From: Corynebacterium pilosum DSM 20521 = CIP 103422
GTDB lineage: Bacteria > Actinomycetota > Actinomycetes > Mycobacteriales > Mycobacteriaceae
Direction: 5' to 3'
NCBI RefSeq assembly: GCF_000373805.1
Contig: NZ_KB892470.1
Location: 45,835 to 109,834 of the forward strand
DNA: 64,000 bases
Under the pieces are notes generated by a model, which did not search any database, was not told the DNA's origin, and saw only the letters and a program-made list of their open reading frames with translations. The first letter of the stretch is position 1; every line of letters starts with the position of its first letter. Made by a program: the position numbers and the translations under genes. Shown here piece after piece: positions 8,929 through 20,129 of this stretch.

Positions 8929-9207
8929 TTAAGCAGCGGGTGTCGGATCAGTTTTTTCCCGTGCTTTCTTGCGCCTGACGTAAATCTTGATGATTCCGTA
9001 CAGACCCAACAGGCTCCAGATCAATTCGGTGAGGAAAACGCCCAGGTTGAGCGGGTTCATTGCAGACAGGGTGAGGAATGCTGCGCCGAGGAAGTTCAGG
9101 ATTTGGTAGGGGTAATCGTCGATAGTCCACTTGCCCAGATTGAGCATGGCAAAGGCAAAGAGAAGAGCGACGGATGCTATGAGACCGAAAATGACCATTG
9201 CGGACAT
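8929..9207 (-). CDS. Small three-helix membrane protein, first of a tandem pair
   Basis: 92 residues from ATG 9207 with an AAAAGGAG ribosome binding site. Hydrophobic segments lie near residues 5-20, 32-52 and 57-77, and the C-terminus is basic (YVRRKKAREKTD). It shares the LNFLGAAFLTLSAMNPLN and TELIWSLLGLYGIIKIY pattern with the neighbouring 88-residue protein, so the two arose by tandem duplication. No enzymatic motif is visible. Function unknown. Confidence 0.75.
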   Translation of the reverse strand: MSAMVIFGLIASVALLFAFAMLNLGKWTIDDYPYQILNFLGAAFLTLSAMNPLNLGVFLTELIWSLLGLYGIIKIYVRRKKAREKTDPTPAA

Positions 9208-9536
9208 ATGGTTCTCCTTTTCGATTGTGGGTAGCTAGATGCAGTGAGTGATGTCGCCTCTCCGGTTGCGTGGACAGACCCAAAAAGATCTGACCAATTC
9301 ATTCACTATTGAAAAATCTAATATTTGAGGTGGGGCAGGTCTATTCAACGACCAATGCCGTACAAAACACTTGTTTTGCCTGCAGGTCACGGCATTCTTG
9401 AAGAACCGAACGGTTGTTTCTTTATGCGGTTTTCCCTATCGCCTTTATCGTTAGTTATGAACTCGAAACGACGTTCTCCGGCTGTCGCACCGAGTGACAT
9501 TCACAGTGACATTCACACTGCTACTTGGAGGACACC
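9208..9536. other. Divergent intergenic region between the small membrane proteins and the cytochrome operon
   Basis: 329 bases without a supported gene. The centre (about 9300-9335) is AT-rich and may carry the divergent promoters. The right end holds two tandem GTGACATTCACA units listed separately. Open frames here (for example from about 9325) have no ribosome binding site and no recognisable protein features. Confidence 0.5.
9494..9517. repeat. Tandem GTGACATTCACA repeats, candidate operator
   Basis: Two exact 12-base units, at 9494-9505 and 9506-9517. Each is itself a dyad (GTGA-CAT-TCAC). They end ten bases before the GGAGG ribosome binding site of the cytochrome/molybdopterin operon. 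The half sites recall CRP/GlxR half sites (TGTGA/TCACA), but the spacer is three rather than six bases, so a different regulator is likely. Role inferred. Confidence 0.45.
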
Positions 9537-10034
9537 ATGTCATCACCCCATGACGTAGTGGATAATGACGTGCATGATGTCAACGAACACGTCCCGCCGG
9601 GACGCAAACGTGCACCATTTTTCCGCTACATTCGAATCAACCTGCCGCGCCTGACCAAGGCCGTCATCCTGCTCATCATCGCGTGGATTGCGTTCACATC
9701 ATTTGTCATCGCACGCACCGATTTTGAAATTTTCGCAGGAAGCGACATCGCCCTGTACTTAGTTTCCGCACTCGCGGCCATTTTCTGCATTGTCGGCTTG
9801 TTCACCAAGGCCCGGATCTGGGACTTTGGAATGTTGCCAGCCCTTGCGGCCATCGTTGCCTACATCGGAGGCCTATTCGGCACCGCACCCTACGTGTGGA
9901 ACGGCGCCGGACTCTATACCGCAGCAGCCTGGAACACCATGTTCTTCGCCGGCATCGCGTACGTAATCATTCGCTGGGCACTGAGCTACGGCGTGCTCGT
10001 TGCCTACCCTGACGACCAAGGATTTGGGGACTAA
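9537..10034 (+). CDS. Multi-pass membrane protein, first gene of cytochrome/molybdopterin operon
   Basis: 165 residues from ATG 9537, chosen because GGAGG lies at 9527-9531. The first 35 residues are polar and basic. Four hydrophobic segments follow (about residues 38-55, 67-85, 94-113 and 125-150), giving a DoxX-like outline without diagnostic motifs. The stop codon is two bases from the start of the cytochrome b-molybdopterin fusion gene, so the two are co-translated and probably form one complex. I do not recognise the family. Confidence 0.7.
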   Translation: MSSPHDVVDNDVHDVNEHVPPGRKRAPFFRYIRINLPRLTKAVILLIIAWIAFTSFVIARTDFEIFAGSDIALYLVSALAAIFCIVGLFTKARIWDFGMLPALAAIVAYIGGLFGTAPYVWNGAGLYTAAAWNTMFFAGIAYVIIRWALSYGVLVAYPDDQGFGD

Positions 10035-10036
10035 AC

Positions 10037-11530
10037 ATGCTGATGGAATATCCCGTGTGGCTCCGTATTGAGCACTTCGTCAATATCCTGTTCATTTTTC
10101 TTTTTATTCGCTCCGGCATCGAGATCCTGGGCACCTTCCCGAAGCTGCACCGCTCCATCCACACCCCAATGGGCGGTCAGTGGGCGCAGTTCACAATTAA
10201 GCGCAAGCGTCGCAAGAAGTATTTCCCAGCTGCGGGCGAATATGACGACTACCATCCCGTCGTCTCCCTCCCCGGTCACGGCGACCTGGGGCAGGGCCGC
10301 TACTGGCACTTCATTTCCGTCGTGCTGTGGGTGACCCTCATGGTGATCTACTGGGTCCTGCTTCTGGCTACCGGTCAGTGGCGTCGTTACTGGCCCGAAG
10401 ACTGGTCCGTGTTCGGCCAGGCCTGGAATGATTTGGTCAGCTACCTCGCCTTCCAGATCCCGCCCGCGATGGATGGCTATCCCTTCAACGCGATTCAGCA
10501 GCTCTCCTACGGTTTTGTCGTGGTGATCCTGCCGCTGTTCATGATGATCACCGGCGCATTCCAGTCGCCCGCGATCAACAACCGCTTCCCGCGGATTTCG
10601 CGAGCGATGGGCGGGCGCCAAGTGATCCGCACCCTGCACTTCTGGGGTCTTGTCGCATACCTGGTGTTCGTGGTGATCCACGTAGCCATGGTCATCGCTC
10701 ACGGCTACGGTCACGAAGTGTCCAAGATGGTCTTCGGGCACGCAGATCAGCCTGTTGCTGGTGGCGTCATCTTCACCATCGGCCTGATCTTCATCGTGAT
10801 CTTCCACGTGTGGGCGACCAAGACCTCTGCGAATAACCCGCGCCTGATCGAGAAGATCCACAACGCCCTGGTTCGCCCGCTGACGCGCGCTTTACGGCGC
10901 ATGCCTGCCCAGACCACCACCTACACCGACAAAGAGGTCACTCCTCACGGCAAGCACCGTGCGTCCGGAATGCCACCAAGCACCGAGGCCTACATGGGCA
11001 TGGTGTGCAACGACTACGATGACGATTACGTCCTTGAGATTGGTGGCTTCGTCGAAAAGCCAATGCGCTTCACACTGCCACAGTTGCGTGAGATTGCGGC
11101 CGGTCATTCGCAGAACACGGTGCACCACTGCGTGCAGGGCTTCTCGTCGGTCGGTGCCTGGGACGGTGTTCCGCTGCACGTCTTGCTCGACTTGGTCAAG
11201 CCTCTCGACGGCGCCTCGGACGTTGTTGTGCACTCCTTCCAGAACATGACGCGCGACGATGACATCTACACCGGCTCCTACTACTACGAATCCATGCCCA
11301 TGGTGGAAGCCCGCCAACCCCAGTCGCTCATCGCGATCGGTTACGGGGGAGACGAGATCCCGATTGAGAATGGCGCCCCCATGCGCCTGCGTCTAGAAAC
11401 CTCCACAGGTTTCCGCTCCGCAAAGTGGCTCGACCGCATCGAAGTGGTCAACCGATTCGACATCATCGGCAACGGCAATGGTGGATTCTTCGAAGACACC
11501 GACAGCTACGACCGCCTGCAAATGATCTAA
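10037..11530 (+). CDS. Fusion of b-type cytochrome membrane domain and molybdopterin-dependent oxidoreductase domain
   Basis: 497 residues. The N-terminal half (about 1-285) has five or six membrane helices like cytochrome b561/formate dehydrogenase gamma proteins, with histidines able to bind haem (H13, H91, H201, H215). From about residue 320 to 480 it is a sulfite oxidase-type molybdopterin domain: HHCVQGFSSVGAWDGVPL places the likely Mo-ligating Cys at 365, followed by QSLIAIGYGGDEIPIENGAPMRL and the GFRSAKWLDRIEVV end. In known systems (for example MsrPQ/YedYZ) these are separate proteins. The substrate is not known; no Tat signal is seen. Flanked by two co-transcribed genes. Confidence 0.85.
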   Translation: MLMEYPVWLRIEHFVNILFIFLFIRSGIEILGTFPKLHRSIHTPMGGQWAQFTIKRKRRKKYFPAAGEYDDYHPVVSLPGHGDLGQGRYWHFISVVLWVTLMVIYWVLLLATGQWRRYWPEDWSVFGQAWNDLVSYLAFQIPPAMDGYPFNAIQQLSYGFVVVILPLFMMITGAFQSPAINNRFPRISRAMGGRQVIRTLHFWGLVAYLVFVVIHVAMVIAHGYGHEVSKMVFGHADQPVAGGVIFTIGLIFIVIFHVWATKTSANNPRLIEKIHNALVRPLTRALRRMPAQTTTYTDKEVTPHGKHRASGMPPSTEAYMGMVCNDYDDDYVLEIGGFVEKPMRFTLPQLREIAAGHSQNTVHHCVQGFSSVGAWDGVPLHVLLDLVKPLDGASDVVVHSFQNMTRDDDIYTGSYYYESMPMVEARQPQSLIAIGYGGDEIPIENGAPMRLRLETSTGFRSAKWLDRIEVVNRFDIIGNGNGGFFEDTDSYDRLQMI

Positions 11531-11540
11531 GGAGGACACC

Positions 11541-12236
11541 ATGAATGGCGCACAATACGAAGATTTAATGCTTGCCGACGAGCACATCGCCCGCGTCCGC
11601 GACTACATACGTGCCATCGACTTTCACCTCGAAGGAGCCACCCCGGATGACTTTGAGATCAACCGTAGGGCCCGCTACCTGGGCTACATGTTCCAGGAAG
11701 AAGATCTTGAATCCTATGGCGTTGGGTTGAAATGCACCAAGCCGGGGATGGAGGGGCACAACACTTTCATTCGCATGAGCCGCGGCCAGCTGCTCGGTGA
11801 GGACAACCCGAAGATCCTTCCCGTCAACCGCCCCGTGCTAGCCGCCGAGGCGATGACGCTCAACCGCTTCTACGACACCCCTGCCGGCCCTACCCGCACT
11901 GGCGTGGACACCTTCGCCAACGACGAAGGCCTGCCTGGTGGCGACATGGACCTTGCCATGCTGGAACAGCAGCTGGCGGACATCATCGCCTTCCACAATG
12001 GTCAGCCCGTTCCCGGCGATCAAGAGATCCTCGACCTCAAGATCTTCTGGGGCTCGCTCCTCGCTGGGCGCTACCCGCGCCTGAAGCACTTCCAGAAGGA
12101 GGGCGCGCTCTCGCCGACCCAGGAGGAAAGACTGCAGCGCTTCGAATCCGAGGTCAACGCCGTGGGCGACATCTTAGAATCATTGGAGTTGCCGACTTTG
12201 GAGACCTTGAAGACAGTTCCCAAAGTCAACGGTTAA
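11541..12236 (+). CDS. Uncharacterised soluble protein, third gene of cytochrome/molybdopterin operon
   Basis: 231 residues from ATG 11541, preceded by an AAGGAGG ribosome binding site ten bases after the fusion gene's stop. No membrane segment, signal peptide or known motif is visible. Conserved-looking stretches are INRRARYLGYMFQEEDLESYG and LKIFWGSLLAGRYPRLKHFQ. A single cysteine (KCTKPGMEG) is present. Position suggests an accessory role for the membrane oxidoreductase, such as maturation or an extra subunit, but this is only context. The 3' end overlaps the convergent pdxR gene by four bases. Confidence 0.75.
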   Translation: MNGAQYEDLMLADEHIARVRDYIRAIDFHLEGATPDDFEINRRARYLGYMFQEEDLESYGVGLKCTKPGMEGHNTFIRMSRGQLLGEDNPKILPVNRPVLAAEAMTLNRFYDTPAGPTRTGVDTFANDEGLPGGDMDLAMLEQQLADIIAFHNGQPVPGDQEILDLKIFWGSLLAGRYPRLKHFQKEGALSPTQEERLQRFESEVNAVGDILESLELPTLETLKTVPKVNG

Positions 12237-13540
12237 GCACCCGCCGCCTCAACAATCACGTCGAGCGCGCGGGCGAGGGTTTCGTCGTCAAGATGCCCAA
12301 ACCCGATCACCGCGCCCTCAGCGGCCTGGGCGCCGCCCCAGTAGTCGCGCAGGGGCGTGAGGTCCACGCCGAGGTCGCGGGCGCGGTCGATGATGTCGTC
12401 GGAACAGCGAATCACCGCGTGCAAACCGCCAACGATCGGAATGAGCTCAAGCCCGGGAACATCGCTGAGACGCTGGGTCACCACGTTGCGGCGCCGCTTA
12501 TAAGCCCGACGGATCGACCCGGTGTGGCGGCGCGCATCGCCACTGGCCAGGTAATGGGCCAAGGCAGCCTGCGTGATCGCGCTAACGGGTTGGCCGAAAA
12601 TCGTACGCATCGTCGTCACGCGCTCAACCAGCCGGCCCGGGACAACAAGGTAGCCGCACGACAAAGCAGGGGAGAGCACCGAGGAAAACGTGCCCAACAA
12701 CACCGCGCTGTCAGGTGCGAGGGCAGAAAGCGCAGGCAGCGGCTGGCCGACGTAGCGCAGCTCAGAATCAAAATCGTCCTCAATGATCAGCGCGCCTTCA
12801 CGACGAGCCCACTGGACCAGCTGCGTGCGCCTTTTCGCGTGCATGCTCCCACCGGAAGGGTATTGGTGGCTAGGCGTGACGATCACCGCATCCAGCTGCT
12901 TGGTCGGTTCCGTCATCCCCGACGCATCCACGGGGACCTCAACCAGCGTGTGACCCAGTGTGCGCGGCACCTTGCGCAAGCTGGGATAACCAGGTGACTC
13001 CACGCCGATCCTCAAACCCTGACCCAGCGCCTGAAGCAGCATGCCCAACCCCTCGCGAGCACCTGCCGTGACCACGATGCGCGCGGGGTCCACCATCACA
13101 CCACGCATGTGCCGCAGGTGAGAAGCGATCTCCGCGCGCAGATCCACACTGCCCGCAGCAGGCGTCGGCTCCTGCGGGACCGCGGCAGCCTCCCTCCATG
13201 CGGCGCGCCAAGCCGGGGTGATCAAGCCGGTGGTATCGGGCGCGCCAGGGGTCAGGCGGATCATCTTTTCTGGCGGGGCAGAGGCGGTGGCAGTGCGGGT
13301 GCTTGACGACGAGGCGGGGTGCAAAGTCGCCAGATCTGGATTAATACGCGTGCCCGAACCAGTCTCGGCGACGAGGTACCCCTCCGCAATCAGCTGGTCG
13401 TAGGCCGTGACCACTGTCCCGCGCGAACAGCCCAGGCGAGCAGCTAGGGCACGTGTTGATTCCACCGGGTCGCCGGGTTGGAGGACGCCGTGGGCGATGC
13501 GGTCGCGGATGTCGGCGGCGATGCGGCGGGGAATATTCAT
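12233..13540 (-). CDS. pdxR: MocR/PdxR-type regulator (GntR helix-turn-helix fused to aminotransferase domain)
   Basis: 435 residues from ATG 13540; ATGs at 13549 and 13552 are also possible. The N-terminal wHTH of the GntR family (RDRIAHGVLQPGDPVES, ALAARLGCSRGTVVTAYDQL) is followed by a class I aminotransferase-like domain from about residue 90, including IIEDDFDSELRYVG; the PLP-binding lysine expected in this family was not pinpointed. PdxR proteins activate PLP synthesis genes and sense PLP. It is divergent from pdxS, and the shared region carries AGTGG-core motifs, which fits direct control of pdxS. Confidence 0.9.
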   Translation of the reverse strand: MNIPRRIAADIRDRIAHGVLQPGDPVESTRALAARLGCSRGTVVTAYDQLIAEGYLVAETGSGTRINPDLATLHPASSSSTRTATASAPPEKMIRLTPGAPDTTGLITPAWRAAWREAAAVPQEPTPAAGSVDLRAEIASHLRHMRGVMVDPARIVVTAGAREGLGMLLQALGQGLRIGVESPGYPSLRKVPRTLGHTLVEVPVDASGMTEPTKQLDAVIVTPSHQYPSGGSMHAKRRTQLVQWARREGALIIEDDFDSELRYVGQPLPALSALAPDSAVLLGTFSSVLSPALSCGYLVVPGRLVERVTTMRTIFGQPVSAITQAALAHYLASGDARRHTGSIRRAYKRRRNVVTQRLSDVPGLELIPIVGGLHAVIRCSDDIIDRARDLGVDLTPLRDYWGGAQAAEGAVIGFGHLDDETLARALDVIVEAAGA

Positions 13541-13552
13541 ACCGCTCATCAT

Positions 13553-13602
13553 AAAGTGGTCCAATCCAACACGTGTGAAGTGGCTCTTGTTTCGGACCAC
13601 TC
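13553..13602. promoter_or_regulatory. PdxR-type operator motifs between pdxR and pdxS
   Basis: Three AGTGG-core elements are visible: AAAGTGGTCCA at 13553-13563, GAAGTGGCTCTT at 13577-13588, and GAGTGGTCC on the reverse strand at 13594-13602. They resemble the AAAGTGG-type motif reported for C. glutamicum PdxR, as I remember it. The first overlaps the possible start codons of pdxR, which would allow autoregulation. Binding is inferred. Confidence 0.55.
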
Positions 13603-13623
13603 GGATGGGCTTTGATGGAACCC

Positions 13624-14520
13624 ATGACTGATTCGACACCTTTTGAAGCAACAACACCCGTCAAGCGCGGAGTCGCTGACCACCTCATCGACGGCGTGAT
13701 CATGGATGTGGTCACCCCCGAGCAGGCAAAAATCGCAGAAGATTCCGGCGCATCAGCCGTGATGGCTCTTGAGCGCGTGCCCGCCGATATCCGCGCCCAG
13801 GGCGGAGTGGCCCGCATGTCGGACCCAGACCTCATCGACGGGATTATTGACGCCGTCTCCATTCCGGTCATGGCGAAGGCCCGCATCGGCCACTTTGTGG
13901 AAGCACAAATCCTGGCGGAGCTTGGTGTTGACTTCATCGACGAATCCGAAGTACTCTCCCCAGCCGACTACACTCACCACATCAACAAGTGGGACTTTGA
14001 CCTGCCATTCGTCTGCGGTGCCACCAACCTCGGCGAAGCTTTGCGACGCATCACCGAAGGCGCAGCAATGATCCGTTCCAAGGGTGAGGCCGGCACCGGC
14101 GATGTCTCCGAAGCCGTCAAGCACCTGCGCACCATCAACGCAGAAATCGCGCGGTTGAAGAACCTGGACCGCGACGAGCTCTATGTCGCCGCCAAGGAAC
14201 TGCAGGCACCCTACGACCTGGTCCGCGAAGTCGCTGAGACCGGACAACTGCCCGTCGCCATGTTCGCCGCCGGAGGCGTATCCACCGCAGCCGATGCCGC
14301 GCTCGTGCGTCAGATGGGTGCCCAAGGCGTGTTCGTCGGCTCCGGCATCTTCAAGTCCGGCAACCCAGAAGCGCGCGCAGCAGCCATTGTCAAGGCTGCC
14401 ACACATTACGACGACCCATCTGTCCTCGCTGAGGTCTCCCGCGGGCTAGGCGAAGCGATGGTCGGAATCAACGTCGCTGACCTGCCGGCACCGCACCGCC
14501 TCGCTGAACGCGGCTGGTAA
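13624..14520 (+). CDS. pdxS: Pyridoxal 5'-phosphate synthase lyase subunit PdxS
   Basis: 298 residues from ATG 13624 (ATG 13615 would add three). PdxS builds PLP from ribose-5-phosphate, glyceraldehyde-3-phosphate and ammonia. Key elements are intact: [20 protein letters not shown] with the conserved Asp, [13 protein letters not shown] with the Schiff-base Lys, [14 protein letters not shown] with the second Lys, and [14 protein letters not shown]. The usual partner pdxT (glutaminase) is not next to it; a hairpin terminator follows and icd lies convergent. PdxS without PdxT can only use free ammonia, so pdxT is probably elsewhere. Regulated by the divergent pdxR. Confidence 0.96.
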   Translation: MTDSTPFEATTPVKRGVADHLIDGVIMDVVTPEQAKIAEDSGASAVMALERVPADIRAQGGVARMSDPDLIDGIIDAVSIPVMAKARIGHFVEAQILAELGVDFIDESEVLSPADYTHHINKWDFDLPFVCGATNLGEALRRITEGAAMIRSKGEAGTGDVSEAVKHLRTINAEIARLKNLDRDELYVAAKELQAPYDLVREVAETGQLPVAMFAAGGVSTAADAALVRQMGAQGVFVGSGIFKSGNPEARAAAIVKAATHYDDPSVLAEVSRGLGEAMVGINVADLPAPHRLAERGW

Positions 14521-14553
14521 AAGAATAGGGAAAGCAAGGGCTACAGACAGCGA

Positions 14554-14582
14554 AACGCCCGCCCCTACTAGGGGCGGGCGTT
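14554..14582. terminator. Bidirectional terminator between pdxS and icd
   Basis: A perfect 12-base inverted repeat (AACGCCCGCCCC / GGGGCGGGCGTT) with a five-base loop TACTA. The GC-rich stem is flanked by short A and T tracts and lies between two convergent genes, so it can serve both. Confidence 0.85.
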
Positions 14583-14604
14583 CCTGCATTAAGTGGAAGA
14601 AGTG

Positions 14605-16812
<2,208 letters not shown>

Positions 16813-16934
16813 CTACCATACCCGGCCCCAACATAATGCGCGTACTGTTTGCTTGCTTTTCTCCAGCATTCACCCCCGTTGGTGCCTGTGCCCTCGCCAG
16901 AGCTGCAATGTGGCAGGTAGTAGGATTGGCAGCC

Positions 16935-17831
16935 ATGAGTATGACCATCGCTAGTGTGAACGTCAACGGCATCCGCGCAGCCACCAAAGTGCGCAACGAA
17001 TCCAACCCCGGCATGCTCGCCTGGCTGGACGAGACAGAAGCATCCGTCGTCCTGATGCAAGAGGTCCGCGCCACCGAAGAACAAGCAGAGAAAGCGCTCG
17101 CGCCCGCACTGGAAAAGGGCTGGCACCTGATCACCGCACCAGCCGAAGCGAAAGGTCGCGCCGGGGTAGGAATCTTGAGCCGGAAGCCACTCGACGACGT
17201 GGAAATTGGGTTCGGCAACTTCCTCTCCGCCGGCCGCTTCGTTGCGGGCACCATCGACGGAGTGCGCGTGGCAAGCCTCTACCTGCCATCCGGTTCTGAA
17301 GGCACCGAGAAGCAGGACGAAAAGTATCGCTTCTTGGACGATTTCGAACCAATGTTGGCCCAGTGGGCCACCGAGCACCCCAGCATGGTCATCGGGGGAG
17401 ACTGGAACATCTGCCACCGCGAACAAGACCTGAAGAACTTCAAATCCAACAAGAAGAAGTCCGGCGTCCTGCCCGACGAGCGAGCCTTCATGGACTCCGT
17501 CTTCGGCAGCTTCCCCGACAGTGAGGCACAAGATAAGCCCACCGCAGGCGAGTACTTCGGCGCGGTTGAATACGAGTCAAACCTTCGTCGTGAAGCAAAC
17601 CCTGACCCGCAGTGGTTCGACGTGGCGCGCCGGCTGCACCCCGACGATGCCCCATACACCTGGTGGACCTACCGCGGACAAGCCTTCAACAACAACGCGG
17701 GCTGGCGTATCGACTACCAAGCCGCCACTCGCGACATGATGGACCGTGCCGAAGTCACTTGGGTAGAAAAAGCGCCGACCGTCGAGCAACGCTGGAGCGA
17801 CCACGCACCGCTGATGGTTAGGTACAAGTAG
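16935..17831 (+). CDS. xth: Exodeoxyribonuclease III (AP endonuclease)
   Basis: 298 residues from ATG 16935 (ATG 16941 is an alternative). Exonuclease III family enzymes cut at abasic sites and trim 3' blocked ends in base excision repair. Motifs: ASVNVNGIRAA at the N-terminus (catalytic Asn), the LMQEVRATEEQ Glu, GVGILSRKP, GGDWNICHREQDLKN (catalytic Asp/Asn) and the C-terminal RIDYQAAT and SDHAPLMV (catalytic Asp-His). There is no clear ribosome binding site, and TAGGAT at 16921-16926 could be a -10 box, so the mRNA may be nearly leaderless. The next gene starts six bases after the stop. Confidence 0.93.
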   Translation: MSMTIASVNVNGIRAATKVRNESNPGMLAWLDETEASVVLMQEVRATEEQAEKALAPALEKGWHLITAPAEAKGRAGVGILSRKPLDDVEIGFGNFLSAGRFVAGTIDGVRVASLYLPSGSEGTEKQDEKYRFLDDFEPMLAQWATEHPSMVIGGDWNICHREQDLKNFKSNKKKSGVLPDERAFMDSVFGSFPDSEAQDKPTAGEYFGAVEYESNLRREANPDPQWFDVARRLHPDDAPYTWWTYRGQAFNNNAGWRIDYQAATRDMMDRAEVTWVEKAPTVEQRWSDHAPLMVRYK

Positions 17832-17836
17832 GAGCT

Positions 17837-18631
17837 ATGTGGGGTTACGATACGCAAGACCTGCTGACGATTCTGTTCGTCATTGGCATTACCGCGGAGG
17901 CGATGACCGCCGCTGTGTCCGCCGGCCGGATGAAAATGGATCTGTTCGGCGTGATCACGCTGGGCGCGCTTACTGCGCTTGGTGGCGGCACGATTCGTGA
18001 CATCCTGCTTGATGCGTACCCCTTGACCTGGGTGGAACAGCCGTTGTACCTGCTAGTCGTCATCATCGCGTCCGTGATGACGGTGAAGATCAGTTGGCTG
18101 ATGCACCAGCTCCGAAAATTCTTCCTGGTGGCGGACGCCATCGGGCTTGCCGCCTTCGTGGTGCTGGGCACCCAGATCGCGCTCGGCCTAGGGCACGGCT
18201 TCATCATCGCCGCTGTGGCTGCCGTGACTACGGGTGTGTCTGGTGGCATCATGCGCGACGTGCTGTCGGACCGCGTGCCGCTGGTCTTTCGGAAAGAGCT
18301 CTACGCCTCCGTGGCGGTGATGGGCACCGCGGTGTACATGATCCTGCTCTGGTTCGGCGTGCCCGAGTGGTTGGTCGCGATCATCACCGTGATCTTTGTG
18401 TTGGCAGCGCGCCTGCTCTCGCTGAAGTTCAACTGGGGACTGCCCGTCTACGAATATGACGACGAGAAGCTCGCCGCCGTGGACCCGAAGCATCAGCTGT
18501 CCACGTTCTTGTACACGCGTGCGCGCCGTGTGCCGGGTGCGCGCCGCGTGTACCGCCAGGTACGTAAGATTCAGGATCACCGTCCCTCCCGCAGGCGCCG
18601 CGAGCGTGACGACGAGGAACCGGAGGGATGA
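17837..18631 (+). CDS. Trimeric intracellular cation channel (TRIC)/YicG family membrane protein
   Basis: 264 residues. Seven hydrophobic segments fill residues 5-205, and the two internal UPF0126 repeats carry the glycine signatures ALGGGTIRDILLD and GVSGGIMRDVLSDRVPL. These match bacterial TRIC channels (YicG/YvgT type), which conduct potassium and other cations. The last 55 residues are cytoplasmic and strongly basic (RARRVPGARRVYR, RRRRERDDEE), longer than in most homologues. It starts six bases after xth, so they may share a transcript. Confidence 0.9.
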   Translation: MWGYDTQDLLTILFVIGITAEAMTAAVSAGRMKMDLFGVITLGALTALGGGTIRDILLDAYPLTWVEQPLYLLVVIIASVMTVKISWLMHQLRKFFLVADAIGLAAFVVLGTQIALGLGHGFIIAAVAAVTTGVSGGIMRDVLSDRVPLVFRKELYASVAVMGTAVYMILLWFGVPEWLVAIITVIFVLAARLLSLKFNWGLPVYEYDDEKLAAVDPKHQLSTFLYTRARRVPGARRVYRQVRKIQDHRPSRRRRERDDEEPEG

Positions 18632-18664
18632 GGCAGCGCGCCCTAGCCGGGCTGGCTAGACTAA

Positions 18665-19681
<1,017 letters not shown>

Positions 19682-19691
19682 AACATAAAGC

Positions 19692-19730
19692 AAGCCCGCC
19701 TGCTCCGGAAACAAGGAGACAGGCGGGCTT
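19692..19730. terminator. Terminator after trpS
   Basis: Inverted repeat AAGCCCGCCTG / CAGGCGGGCTT with a 17-base loop, eleven bases after the trpS stop and ending in a short T tract. It lies between convergent genes and can work in both directions. Confidence 0.85.
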
Positions 19731-19747
19731 TGTGCTTGCGCGGTGGT

Positions 19748-19963
19748 TTAGAGGCCACCCTCGCGACGGCCAGTGCGGCGGCTGGTCTTGCCAGACAGCA
19801 TGATGGTGACGATCAGGCCGATAACGAAAATAGCTACGACGATCCAGATGAACCAAGACCAGTCCAGGCCATTGGAGTACCACGCTGGGTAGTTCGGGTA
19901 CTGGGGAGATGCTTCCTGCGCGAGGTACGCTACGGAGTCCGCAAAAGAATCAGCAAATGGCAT
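19748..19963 (-). CDS. Small single-pass membrane protein
   Basis: 71 residues. The N-terminal 30 residues are polar and rich in Pro/Tyr/Ser (SPQYPNYPAWYSN); a single hydrophobic helix follows (about 37-57, IWIVVAIFVIGLIVTIML), then a basic tail SGKTSRRTGRREGG. This predicts outside-in orientation by the positive-inside rule. It is convergent with trpS. Family not recognised; function unknown. Confidence 0.65.
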   Translation of the reverse strand: MPFADSFADSVAYLAQEASPQYPNYPAWYSNGLDWSWFIWIVVAIFVIGLIVTIMLSGKTSRRTGRREGGL

Positions 19964-20129
19964 GGTGCTTAATACCTTTCATGTACGTTCATGGCACGTG
20001 GATGTAATTATTACACGAGTATAGATGCACATTACCTATTCACCTTTCGTGTAGCCCCCTTCATGCACACTGTGAGAGAGGTGGCTACGATCGAGTAGGT
20101 AATAACTTATTTATTAATCGAGGGAGCCC

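Noticed and set aside
9280..9330. Possible TetR palindrome between the small membrane proteins and the cytochrome operon
   Set aside because: Only the outer CAAT/ATTG bases are symmetrical; the inner bases do not pair.
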